From Eudromia elegans (Eukaryota; Chordata; Aves; Tinamiformes; Tinamidae): a stretch of 64,000 nucleotides of DNA. Positions 11,169 to 23,431 of the stretch are shown here, piece by piece (position 1 is the stretch's first letter; each line of letters starts with the position of its first letter). The position numbers and the translations under genes are program-made. The stretch covers positions 1 through 64,000 of the forward strand of contig PTEX01000332.1 of NCBI GenBank assembly GCA_003342815.1, in the 5' to 3' direction. Under the pieces are notes generated by a model. That model saw only the letters and a program-made list of their open reading frames with translations, was not told where the DNA came from and made no database searches.

Positions 11169-13701
11169 CAACATGTATGTATCAGCTGAGAATCTGAATG
11201 ACTTTGTATATATGGAGGTGTGTAAGAATGTCACTATCTTTCTGTCTGTATCAGCAGAAATTGCCTGTCCTTGCTGATAAGGACAGCCCTTTAAAGTCAC
11301 AGGTTATGCTGATGAAATCAAATACAAGACTGCTGAGAGTTAGGTGGCAGCATTGGCGTGCTTAACATTTCTCATATTTTGTTTGGCTTCCTGTACTATC
11401 CTTAAGACTTTACTTTCTGAGCATCTGTTCTGTTAAGCAACATGACTAATATATGTGATCTGTCACTCACTTCTCTTAGTTCTTAGTTCTCATTCTTTCC
11501 CATAGGGGAAACATGTGCAAAGGCATGACTTGTTTTGGTGTGACTACCCCCTGCTTCCTGCTAACAGCTTTGATTGGTAGTCTTCATCTTGCCTTTTATA
11601 GGATCTTTTGGAAATATTTTGAGTCATATTGCTGCTCTGCAGAGATTTTAAGCCATATTTGGAGATGAATAGAGCAGTTTGTGACACTAGAGAGATTCTA
11701 AATTGATATAACATAGCTTCCCTTGTCTTCCCAATATATCAATTGTAGCTGTTAAATATCTCCTTATAGATGCTTTTTAAATACAGTCTTTATATAAACT
11801 TTTTTTTTTTTTTAAATCAACCTGTAAATTGTATTCTCTCTGGAAGTCTCTCCCTTTTTTTTTTTTTTATTTGTAGCGACAGTAATTTGGTACTATTCTG
11901 GTGCTGGAGTGCTGAAGTGCTGTATGAGAGAAAGCATAGAAGAAAACTTGATGAACTTCAAATTCTTCCTCAAAACAGGCTGTTTCTTCTTTAATCTTCT
12001 CTTTTAGCAGTTACAAAGTACAAGTAGATATAAAGGTGCCTGATTCCTCTCTGTACCTTTAACTGGCTTTATATTATAACACATTACGAGCTATTTCATA
12101 TTTGACCTTAAATATAAATTAATACAAAATGTTTTCTTTTTAATATTTTAGAGTTCATGGTATTTCAAAAATAAATACATTTTATGTCTCAAATTGCCTA
12201 TTTAAAAGGACTCAATGATGAAAAATCACTCCTAATTAAATTGACTTAGACTAAACATTTGTAGATGTTTGTCAGAGAATCCTGTTGGGTTGGAGGGAAC
12301 CACCATAGTTTCTAACTGTAGAAAAGGCTCTCAGTTTTTACTTCTACTGAACAGCAGCTACTCATTCAGTTATTAAATGCTCTCACATTGAGAAATATCC
12401 CTCATGCATGGAGACATATACAGATGCTAGTCTCACCAAGTTCCAGAAAGTGTCACTTGATGACCAGAATCATACATTTACAAATTCCACTTCAAATTTC
12501 TTTCAGGTTAAACATGCAAAACACATTATTGAGAATTATACCCTTTTCAAGTTGTCTTGTCTTGTCTTTTCTGTGTGCTAAATTTGTTTGTTTGTTTGTT
12601 TGTTTTTACGGGAAAAAATATTATTGGGAAATTTCATGTATATGCTGACTGCAGCAGCTGGAATCTTTTCATTGCCACATATTCCTTTAACTGAAATTGG
12701 TGGACTGTACTCTCTATATGAAAGTTTTGGATTCAAATTCTGCTTTCAGGTCCATCCAACCATTTAAATTTAAAGGTCAGCCTTGTTATAAGCTTGATTA
12801 TTTACAAGCTTACTTGAAATCTCAACTTTATTCTGATGTGCTGCTATTTTTGTTATTAGAAATATCCTCTCTTAATAAATCAGCAATTACTAGGAAATCC
12901 AGTGCCTCAAGGTGTTGCCAGAGAACTAGAGTTCTTATACTCTACTGATTGAATCTAGGCCGCTTCAGAACTTCAATTTGTTTTGCTCTGAAGGATGCTT
13001 AGCAGCCCCTGTGAGATGAGTTTACTGAGAAGTCAATTTTAGCTTTTAGATCATGCATGTCACCCCTAGGCTCTGCATTAAGACTGCAGAAGCCAATAAT
13101 GATACGGACTTTCACCTATAGAAAAAAAGTTTGTTTTGTAAATAAACGGTGACCACAAAATGAGATGATGTTTTCAGCCTTAAAAACAAGAGTATTTGGA
13201 ATTTGGGGCTTGTTTGCAGCATTAAGCTATTTGGGATCTAAAATGACAATTGGATATCTGTAAATTCCTCCCTTCTCAGAATAATTAAAATTTTCACTGA
13301 GAGGACAGCCTACCTGAGTGTTAGAGAGAAAATCAATAAAATTTCTAAATATGTTCAGAATATGAAGACATAGTCGTGGGAGTATTGCAATGTGTAAAAA
13401 TCTCATTCTTACTATTTATTGCTTATCTTCCCCCATCAAGGTAATGCTTTAGCATGTACTTTATGGAAACAGTCTCTAAATAGGGAGAGGATATTGCTGT
13501 TGTACATAGTAGTCCTACAAACATTGTAAGTAAGGCTTAAGAGTACTAAGTATTATCCAAGTGCAGTGTGAATAGGTTTCACACTTTCCATTAAGGAAGT
13601 GGAGTTTATATTTTGGAAAACAAAGGAAAATGAATGGGGAGAAAAGGATTGCTTCTTGTAATGTCTATTCAGATTTCAAGCTGTTTTAGGCTTTTATTTA
13701 T
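11169..13701. other. AT-rich non-coding spacer
   Basis: Contains T-homopolymers near 11803 and 11858, a (GTTT)n run at about 12586-12606 and ordinary AT-rich sequence. No gene is recognisable. Confidence 0.6.
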
Positions 13702-13974
13702 TCACAAAATCCCACAGTCCCAGAATGGGTGACGTTGCACTGGACCTCTGCAGATCATCTAGTTCCAATCCCCGTGCTCAGCCACCTAGAGGTGAGTTTT
13801 AAAGACCTCTGAAGAAGGGACTCCACAACCTCTCTGGGCAGCCTGTTCCAGGGCTCTGTCCCCCTCACTGTAAAGAAGTTTGTCCTCATATGGAGATGGA
13901 ACTTCCTGTGTTTCAAATTATGCCCATTACCCCTTGTCCTATCACTGGCCACCACTGAGCCGAGTTTGGCCCCC
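13702..13974 (-). mobile_element. CR1 LINE 3' end, 5'-truncated
   Basis: On the minus strand this gives the CR1 ORF2 C-terminus ([17 protein letters not shown], then [21 protein letters not shown]) followed by the 3' UTR (tagatgatctgcagagg on the minus strand) and a decayed octamer-type tail at about 13702-13726. The reading frame slips just after REVVES. The copy covers only about the last 270 bp of the element, the usual CR1 5'-truncation pattern. The fragment makes no functional protein. Confidence 0.9.
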
Positions 13975-15134
13975 CCAAAATGTGGGAATTCATGAGCTAG
14001 AAGAGAAATATTGCACTCAGATCAAGTGCAATTTACAAACAAGTTTGGTGCACAACTCTTTGAAGGATGACTATAAGCTGTACTGTAGATATAAGGATGC
14101 CACACTTCCTAAGAAAGCACATCCTAGATCTGTACCACTTCTATTACTTTATCTTCATTTGCTTTCTGCACTGGATCAGATCTTTCCACACCCTCTTATT
14201 CCCTAAACATTGTATGGCTAGGAGAAAATACTATGCCCATATATGTGTAACAACATGCTATTCAGCATAGCATGAACAAATAACTCTTTTCTCTGGCACT
14301 TCTTCCCTATAGCCCCTCCCTTCTCCTGGTGTTTAGATTAGTATGTTTCTCTTTTCTTTGTCCATTCTAAATGAAATTTATAAGATCTCATATCTGAAAC
14401 CTCTTTTATTTGTATTAAGTTTAAAAAGTGGTTAAGTTTAAAATGGTTACTTTTTTTCTAAAATAATTGATGTTTTTACTATTAAATAAATATTCCTGAA
14501 AAAGTTAAGTCCAAGTTAACCTCAACAGAAAAATAAATATTAAATGAATATAAGTATCTTGGCAATCCATAATTGATGTACATAATAATGCACTCTTCAA
14601 ACTAGCTGGAGTTTAATCCAGTTAATGTTTATATGCCTGAAGTATTCAAGCAAAGTGAGTGTGTTTTTGGCCACAGTTTAGTATTCCTTTGCCTTCAAGT
14701 TTGGAATCTTATTTCCCTAACTGCAAATAAGGATGTCTTGAGGATCTGAAAATTGCTTTGTCACATAACAAACAAATAAAAGCTCCTTTTCTGAAAAATA
14801 AAAAAAACAAATGAAAAGCTAAAGCCTTTCTCCCTCTTAATACAGCTGTAAATAGCTCAAAGACAGCAATTTCATATCTATGCTAAATGAATGAGTACCA
14901 CATCACTGATTAAACTTAAGGGCACATTGTTTCTAACAGAATCAGTGTTTTTTAGGAGGGAAGAGGGGGTTGACTGTGAAAGGGGAGAGGTAAAGATAAA
15001 TGAAAGGAAATAGGAGCTATGCTAATTATGGTAAGATCAGCTGAAATTTTACTCTTATAATTTTTAAGTTTTTTCTTTTGCTGTTTGGTCAGCTCGCTTT
15101 TTAAATAATTTAATTCCCAAGCAAACCTATGTGG
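13975..15134. other. AT-rich non-coding spacer
   Basis: No recognisable element. The open frame at 13880-14206 starts in antisense CR1 sequence and runs into unrelated DNA, so it is not a gene. Confidence 0.6.
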
Positions 15135-15171
15135 GTTTTTGTTTTGTTTTGTTTTGTTTTGTTTTGTTTTT
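15135..15171. repeat. (GTTTT)n microsatellite, about 7 copies
   Basis: Uninterrupted GTTTT units. Confidence 0.95.
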
Positions 15172-18100
15172 CCAGAGGAATAGCCAAGCTTTTAAAATAT
15201 TTTGTCACTGTATCTACAGAGAGAGATGATTGTTTGGCATTAGTGAGAACAGGATCTACTGCCCCATCCTGACTTCAGAACAGAGTATAAAACATCCTCA
15301 TTTTATTTTAACACTCTCTTGGCATTGGCAGCATTTTACCCGTAAAAAGGTTATACAAATGAAAAAGGAATAAAATGTTCAAATAAGAAGGAAATCTAAA
15401 CAGCCTTTCCAAGGTGCTCTGTTCTGCTCAAGTCCAAGTTTTGCTTCCTTGCTTACTGAGATTACAGAATGAATTATATAATTGTGTTTTGTTTTCCCAT
15501 TATTTTTCAAATTGTTGTATATCAATTTGTTTTATATAAATTGTTATATTATTTTGTTATATTTGTTCAAATCAATTGTTTTATGTCAAATTGATATAAT
15601 TATTTTATATTGTTTTCAAATTGTTTTATATGTAAATGGTACACAAGCATTTTTATTTTAGCTAAACAACATTATCAATTTTTTTGAAAGATAAGAATTA
15701 CTGATAGGTTGACAGAGATGTGGCTCAGTTCTGATCGGTCTTATCTTAACTCAGAACTTGCTCATGTCCGGAATTCTGTTTCCAAAAGTAAGCACTCGTT
15801 GCTGATCAATAGGATTTATGAAAGTTGGCATAAGCAAGGCTTTTCCATGCTTACTAATTAAAGGTAGACAGCAATATGCCAACTGGTCCTAAATTTCTCA
15901 GGTTATTAATCTAAATCATGTACTCTTACCTTCAGCAAAATAGAAATCCAACCCTGTGTGTGTATGTACTGTTTAAACATTATATTTTTCAGATTTCTTG
16001 TGAATTTCCAGAGATACCTCTCCCCTCAAAAAAACCCCAACAATATTTACTGAACATAATAACAATAATAATAACAATAATGTGTATTTTACTCATGTAA
16101 GGATCAACTTATGCAGTCAAATCATGTGTGTGGGGGGAGGGAAAGCAAAGGTTCATAGAAATACTTTTTAAAAAATATTTAATTTATTTGACTATCCTCA
16201 GAGATTATGACTTCAATAACTGAAGGGATTGATAGCTTTGATTTTTATTTTTTTGACACTAGCCTTATGAGTAAGTAGCCTTATTGCACATCTCAAAGGT
16301 ATGCAGGTAGGTATCAGCTCCAGGGGCACCTGTTTTTAAATCTGACATGGTGCAAGTGTGGAAAGAGAATTATCTGTAGTGTTTGGGGAGGAGAAGAGGG
16401 AAACACACAAAAATAGTTATTTGTGGATTTTTTTTTAATTCTTGGTGGAAAAGAATCCTTGGGCATTTTATTCTTCTTCCCTAACTGTTCTTCTATTTTC
16501 TTTCTCTTTAGAGTGATTATTTCCTGCCTTGATAGTTGTTCTCCTAGCCTTTGGCAGCTCTTCTTCTCTCTTTCCCTTTTCCTTTTTCTAATAATCTAGT
16601 TTTTTCAAGGGAACCTTGGCAGCAAACATACACAACCCCACACATTTGGCTTGAATCTCAACCTTTTGAGGTATTTTGAAGCCCCTAAGGCTGTTTAATG
16701 CAGCAGCTGTGACAATGACTTTGAGCACAGCTGAGAAAGAACAAAAATTTGTATCCTATTTAGACAGGCTGTGAAGAACACCCTCATCTGAATCCACTGG
16801 TGTGTAAAGGTGCCTAAAGTTGGAGAATATGCAGTTTTGTTAGTTCTTTTTTTATTCTACATGACCGAACAAATGCATACACACTCAGAAGGACTTAAGT
16901 AGACAGTCAAAATAAAAATTTATCTTTGTCAGTCACTCATTTAAGGTGCTAGTTCTGGTAATATGGTCTGTTCTGGAAACTGCCAGTGCACTGAAAGATG
17001 AGAAAACTCGAACCTTTCCTCATCACACACAAGTCTTGTTTAATTTCTTCTACCCTATTTCTGAGAGTAGGAGAAAGACAAGCAAGCCTCTGGAAAATTG
17101 ATCTCATACCAGATCTTGCTCTAATGCAGTGTGATAGCATAGATCTAATGTGACATGCAGTTAAACTAATGTCCCTATTAGTAATTGTAGTTATAAAAAA
17201 AAAAGTGATGTTTTGGAAGTAAACACAAAGTTTTAATTTTCAGTGCATCTTCTGTAAATATATATATAATATTTGGAATGGTAGAAAGGGTTTGGAGTAG
17301 CTCAGTACAAAGAGAAGACAGATAAACCATCAGTTCAACTTTGTCCCAACATGTAATGTAACCTCTCCTCTTTGGCAAGAGAGATTTGTGAATGAATGAG
17401 AATTGCCTGAACACCTGAGCCCAGACTAAAGACAAGATTGAAAAGCGATGAGACTAAGTATGATAATTCTGCCCTATCCTCATCCTTTTATATTTCTCAT
17501 GGCTGCAAGTTATTAGAGTTAAGTTGCAAATGCAATGTTGCTAATACCATCAGAGGAGTTGTAGGAAGATGCAAACACCTTTTCATGCAAAAGAAGTTGA
17601 TATTTTACACTTGCCTACATAGGTCATCACTTCTGTCATGTTCCTGCAGCTTTTCATGAGAACATGACTTGTACCTCATTTAAATGTAACAGGGATAAGA
17701 CAGCAGTTAAATGCTCATAATTGTAGAAATACGACAAAGTAATGTGTTTAGATTCCACAGTACCTTTTGGGGATAGTGTCATTTGATAGCATTGCTCTCA
17801 AAACACCTGTCCTAGCAACCTGGAGAAACTGCTGTGGTACGGAGTGCAGGCAAGTTGTAACTGAATGCACCTATATTCAGTATAAGTGTCAGTAGATGCC
17901 TACCTTCAGTAGGAAACCAGAAGATGTGGAAAGTCTGGACATTCCTTCAAAGATATGCAAGTGTAATGCTGCTTTAAACTGGAAACATTCTTTAAGCCAA
18001 TGAAGCACTTTAGTCACTGAAATAGACTCTAAATGGCAAAGTGGAAAGAGGAGGCGCTTGACTTGAACTCTGTTCAAATGTTTGTCTTTAAAAATTCCAG

Positions 18101-21100
18101 GAAGTTACAAATCTAAAAATTGAAATACATATGTAAGAAATTTCTGTGGTAAGTCCACATTTCCTTCTTTGCTTTCTGAGTCGTAATCCTAGATAGTCAA
18201 AGATATCTTTTAAGATATGGTGAGAGATTCTTAAAGGTTCAGGGAAAAAAGTCCATTTTCATTAAGGAGACCAACTTATTTTGTATAGGTCTACAGTTTT
18301 GTATAGGTCTAAACAGTTTACCCAGTTAAGCTATAGGTGTTGAAAGCAATTTTGTTTTTCATGATCAGTATGAAGTTAGTAACTACATCATATCTAGTGT
18401 TCATAGAAATTCAGTGTCTGTCCTGTGCATTCTTAGCACTTGACTGACAGCCCATTTAGCAGATTCTGTGGTGTAAGATTATCTCTAAAACCTGTTATAG
18501 ATCATCCTTGGAATTATGACTATTTGAAGTAGGATCTGTGGGTTTGTATGTATAGCATGAAATATCACCTGATTTGATTCATACTGTAGTAATGCATGGT
18601 TAGACATTGACAGTTTGTTTGAAGGAAGCAATGGGAGAATTAATACACCACAACTATTATGACTGATCACAGCAAAACTGCAAAACTCATGCTGACACAA
18701 GCTATAGAGCCATGAAGTTTTTTTTTGAGGCTCCCAGAAATGTAATTTACTGTCCTTATTCACATATTATACACCAACTTTATTTATTTTTTTTTCGGGC
18801 TTGCTGGCTCCATTCCTTCAATTTGTCTGACTCGTCCTGCATGAGTGATGTGAATTTTGCTAGAAGTAGTGATGTCTCTTGGCAAATGCTCTGATCAAAT
18901 ATTAGTGAGCTTTTGTGTATGTGATCCCTTCATGATCAGTAGCTGATCGTGATATACACAGCTGTGTGAGAGGGCAGTATAAGAGAATAGGAAGAGAATT
19001 TACTCCTTAACTTCACTAGAGAAGCTCCTTCTGCTACTACATATCTCAGAGATTGCTAGCTTGTCTAAGGCTGTACCTTTAGTTTATAATTCAGCAGCAA
19101 TGTGAGATTAAGATATTCTGATTTAAACTGACACAAATGATGGTGTGGCTCTGTTACAGATAGCACTGGGAAATTTAAATTGCTTTAGGAAGAAAAAGGC
19201 TATGTATTTTGTATGTATGTTTGTGTATGTATACTTTGCTTTTCCTATATTTGATACACACCAAGAATAAAAGGTGGTAGAAGGTACATGGGACTGAAGA
19301 TGAACAGATTTAAAGTGCTGTTGCCACCGAATACTCATTGTCCTAGTAAGCAGAAGAATAAGGGCTTTCTAAAAATACTCAGGAATCAGACCGTGTAAAT
19401 GTACAATTTATTGCAACTCTGCAAGCGTAGAATTGTAATACACATCCATTACACTATTTACAGCTGAATTTCTTGTTTTTATTCAAAATGGATAGATATC
19501 TATGTTAGACCCAGCTGGTACTATTGCCTGTAAGTACAGGTAGGACAAAACACAAGTTTTGCCTACAGAAAAATTGCTGTAACATCTCCTCACTCAGTTG
19601 CTGGCAAAATCTTTGTTTTGTTAGGCAGAGTTTTTGCTGTTCCACTGTTGGAATCTTAGTTTAAGTCATGGGTACAGTAATGTTCAGTGTGTACAAACAG
19701 CAAAGCTGGGCATCAGAAGACTCTTTAATTCCTTATTTTGGCACGACTGCCTGGCATCCAGCTGGCAGACATAGTGCTATACTGACCCAGTGTATCACAC
19801 TGTCTTTGAGATTGAAAGCACTTGGATTCTTGGATTTTTATTTGGAAAACATGGAGTCACAGGAAGGAGAGACTTGCAAGTCATAGGTTTCACTGCACTT
19901 GTCATGGAGATAGGAAGCATTCATACTTATGTACACGGACAAGACATGCTTGTGCAAGCTGGCTTAAAAAAAAAGGAAGGAGGTGATTTAGCGGTTCTAA
20001 ATCTTTATCTTGCAGGGGAACAGATGGAAATCATTCACACATCTGAGCAGAAGAGTCTGAAGATGAACTCAGCACAGTGGCTAACATTTGGCTGGCTATT
20101 TGTTGTTGTCTTTGCTAGATATTTCCATGTCAAAGTACATATTGTTAGGCATCTGCACACAGTAGGCATAAATATATACCACTATACTAGGCCAAAAAAA
20201 AAAAAAAATATCCATCAGAGCACCTGATGTAAGGGTAGCTTTTTCCAGCAGGAATAATGGCAGACTGTCAGCACTCCTGAACACCAAATCAGTGAATAAT
20301 TCTTTACTCAGTAGCTACATACATCCTGGAGATGCACCTTTTAACTTGGTTTGCAGGCAGACTTTAACTAAACTTGAACTTTAGCTAAATACTAAAAAGA
20401 CAAATACTTTTTTTTGGAGTAGACTGGCTTACCTTCTAGGTGGAGCTCTTGTATTACCTACACCTGAAGCTGAACAAAATACTTGCAATATATAATTTGT
20501 GTAAGATGCTCTTTTTTTGTACTTATGTGCTTTTCAAGACTACAGCACAGACTTAGGCAAGTCAATATCCATTATGATTTGCTCAGAAACTGTCTCATTG
20601 AGGAGTGCATAAAAATGTGAAAAATATTGCTTGTTTCAGAGTTGATCCTTCTTTCCTTATGTGACTGTACTTAACCATTGTTTACTCCAGCCTCCTGCCC
20701 TCTACTCTCCCTCCTCTTTTTCATTTTATTTTTTTGCTGTCTATATATTCATTCTATGTGGAGTAAAAAATATATATTAAGTCCATGGTCTCTTATCTTG
20801 AGTTTATTTGTGTTTCTTAATTTTTCTCTTATAAACTAGTGAGTTTCTGAATATGGCATTGGGGAACCAATTTCCTTAGGGAAAAGGGTGGAACTTCAGG
20901 AAGAGTATATTTCCTAGATTGAGGTAATTTAAATTAACTATCTAAAGACATTTTAGTCCTGTAGCTAACATAAGCAGTAAGGACAACTGTGAATGTCACT
21001 AACATGAATTTGTAGGTGGTATTTATCTCTACATGTTGTTCAAAATTGCTTTTACCAGTTCTTTTTATGGCCAAAATACATTTAGAGCACAAATATCTAT

Positions 21101-22503
21101 TTTTGTATAACGCACTACTTCGTCCAAAAGAGGCATTTCAAACAGGAAACAAAAAAATTAGGTAGCCAGCTATCCAGCTTTAAAACATTTTATAGATTTC
21201 TTCTGGACAACATAACATATAAATAAAGGTAAATCATAATATTATCCCGTAAATAATTGGTATAGGTGCTAAAGGATTTTGTAATTTATCGAATTATTGG
21301 ATTCATTTCCAGTTTTCATTAGAGATTCCTTTGCTTTAAGGAATTGCCAAATTCCTTTAATTGTCTTGCCAAAGACAGCTTATTTCAGACAACTCAGTTT
21401 ATTTCAAAGGCTCCAAGACCAAAACTGGTTAACATCCTCTGAGGTGTCTGTTTCTAATACCTTTTTTGTAAAATAAAAAGGAGTTCCTATTGATCTTAGT
21501 TTTGAATTGGTATCCTTAAGAATTAACACAAAGGAATAGAGGAAAATACCTTGCTGTTGAAAATGCAAGTAAGAAAGAGAGAAAAATAAAAATGGTGCGT
21601 GGAAATACTTAGAAGTGCCTGTATCTAGCAGGCATTTTGTCAGTTAAAGATACAGTAATTTTACTGACAGCATATACCTGAATATAAACTCCTAATTTCT
21701 AAGCCCTTGAAAGTTCTGAATAGATATCATTTGAGAATAAAATTTGGCAACTTCAGTACTCCAGCTTACTGGAAAAAAAAAAAGAAAACCTTTTTTTAGT
21801 CCTGAATTGAATTTCCCATTTTTGCTGTGGTATATCATGACCTGGTGGTTGTGGCCTGAAAGTGTGCTTGCTCTTCTTGACAATTTAGTCTTCTCAGGAG
21901 GACAATATGTCGCATGATTCTGAAGAGAATCAGCACCACAATAAGTGGGTTTGACTCATGCAGTGCAGCTGTAATTTAAATAAAGCGATCCTTCACTTCA
22001 AATATTTTTGGTCTACTGACTATTTCCAAGTTTTAATTTGTCAAAAAAAGGCAAATATTATACCAGAGTTTGATTTTACTGATAGAAAAAAAAATAGTTT
22101 GGAAAAAAAATAGTAGCTTTTGTTTTGATAAAATATTTTCGCCAAAACCTCCAAATATTGTAGTCTCTCAAATCTTAATCTATCTAAGCTGAAAGAAAAA
22201 TGTCTACTGTTGGATTTTTTCAGAAGCATTTTTTTTTCTTATTTGTTATTCCAAATCTATTATTAAATTGTAGAATGTGCCTTAGTTTCTCACAGACAAA
22301 CTACTTGGCATTTATATATTAGTGAAACCTCCCCTGTAATTGTTTTACAGTTACTAAACATCAAGAATAACTGTGTAATGTGGAGTAACAGGAAAAAAAT
22401 ATGTATTCGACATTTTATTCAGCAGTAGGATATCCTAGTGGTACCTTAATGCAGAGTGAACATGGTTCTCTTGCCCTGTGTAAGTTCTATTTCATTATTA
22501 AAG
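15172..22503. other. AT-rich non-coding spacer
   Basis: This is about 7.3 kb with no recognisable gene or transposon. It contains AT-rich, ATTGTTTTATAT-type degenerate repetition near 15510-15640, an ATA/ACA-rich stretch near 16058-16082, and A/T homopolymers. The longest open frame, 19790-20227 on the plus strand, begins at a GTG, has no known domain and ends in a poly-lysine stretch from an A homopolymer. Confidence 0.6.
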
Positions 22504-22550
22504 AATAAATAAACAAATAAATAAACAAATAAATAAACAAATAAATAAAA
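22504..22550. repeat. (AAATAAATAAAC)n microsatellite, about 4 copies
   Basis: A 12-bp higher-order unit built from AAAT and AAAC tetranucleotides repeats with almost no change. Confidence 0.92.
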
Positions 22551-23186
22551 TATTTCTCATTGAGGATCTGGATATTTGCATTTAATTTAAACTTATCTAT
22601 AATAAAATGTTGTGATATTCTGTCTACTGATTTCATTTCAATTATATAGAAATACTCATGAGCAAATGTAATCCAATAGATCCACTTCCACAGAAAAAAT
22701 AATAAAACTTCTTATCTATGCTTTCTCTCTATTAGAAGGAAAGTTATGAGCTCATGGATGTCAAAGTCAAAGCATCCACTAATGTCAATGAAATCAGGAT
22801 TTCAGCCTTCAGTGCATGATGTAATCAACTAATAATTTCTTATAAAGCTACTTGCAACATTAATACCTTTAAAACACACAAGTGTTTCCTGAAATGCTGG
22901 TCTAAAGATTATTTCTGTGTAGCTTCACCTATTTGTTTTCATATCCTTCACTTCTATTACTCTTATAAAAATAAAAGTTACTTTTTCTGGTGGGGTAAAT
23001 GGGAAGAGAATGCTGGTTTTGCTGCGGTTTTGATAAGTTGTGGGGAGAGGGAGGTCTTTCTCCACAGAAAATTGCAATCAAGCTATAGCAATTCCAAAAG
23101 ACAATATGCATATATATTGAATGAGTTACTGATTGTATTTATGAGGTGTTAATAACTGCAGCTCATGACTTCTATAAAATCTAAAT
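22551..23186. other. AT-rich non-coding spacer
   Basis: No recognisable gene or repeat. Confidence 0.6.
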
Positions 23187-23431
23187 ATCATAGGATTATA
23201 GAATCAAAGAATGGTTAAGGGACCTCTAGAGATCATCTAGTCCAACACTCCTGCTCAAGCACAGGGTGACATCTAGGCGTGTTTTGAAGATCTCCAGAGA
23301 AGGAGACTCCACATCCTCTGTGGGCAGCCTGTTCCAGGGCTCCGTCACCCTCACAGTAAAGATGTTCTTCCTCACATGGAGATGGAGTTTCTTGTGTTTC
23401 AGTTTGTACCTACTACCCCTTGTTCTGTTCC
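23187..23431 (-). mobile_element. CR1 LINE 3' end with recognisable octamer-type tail, 5'-truncated
   Basis: On the plus strand it begins with ggattatagaatcaaagaatgg, the reverse complement of the CR1 3' tail, then the 3' UTR (gatcatctagtccaacac) and the antisense of the ORF2 C-terminus (minus-strand protein [19 protein letters not shown]-like). It ends near 23431 in the segment corresponding to the RTRGN region. This is a typical CR1 insertion of about 245 bp lacking both catalytic domains. Confidence 0.92.

Noticed and set aside
12274-12310. Short stretch resembling the antisense CR1 tail (gttgggttggagggaacc)
   Set aside because: The match is under 40 bases and the following sequence does not continue into CR1.
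19790-20227. 145-codon plus-strand open frame
   Set aside because: It starts at GTG, has no recognisable domain, ends in a lysine run made by an A homopolymer, and shows no splice or promoter context. This length is expected by chance in 64 kb.
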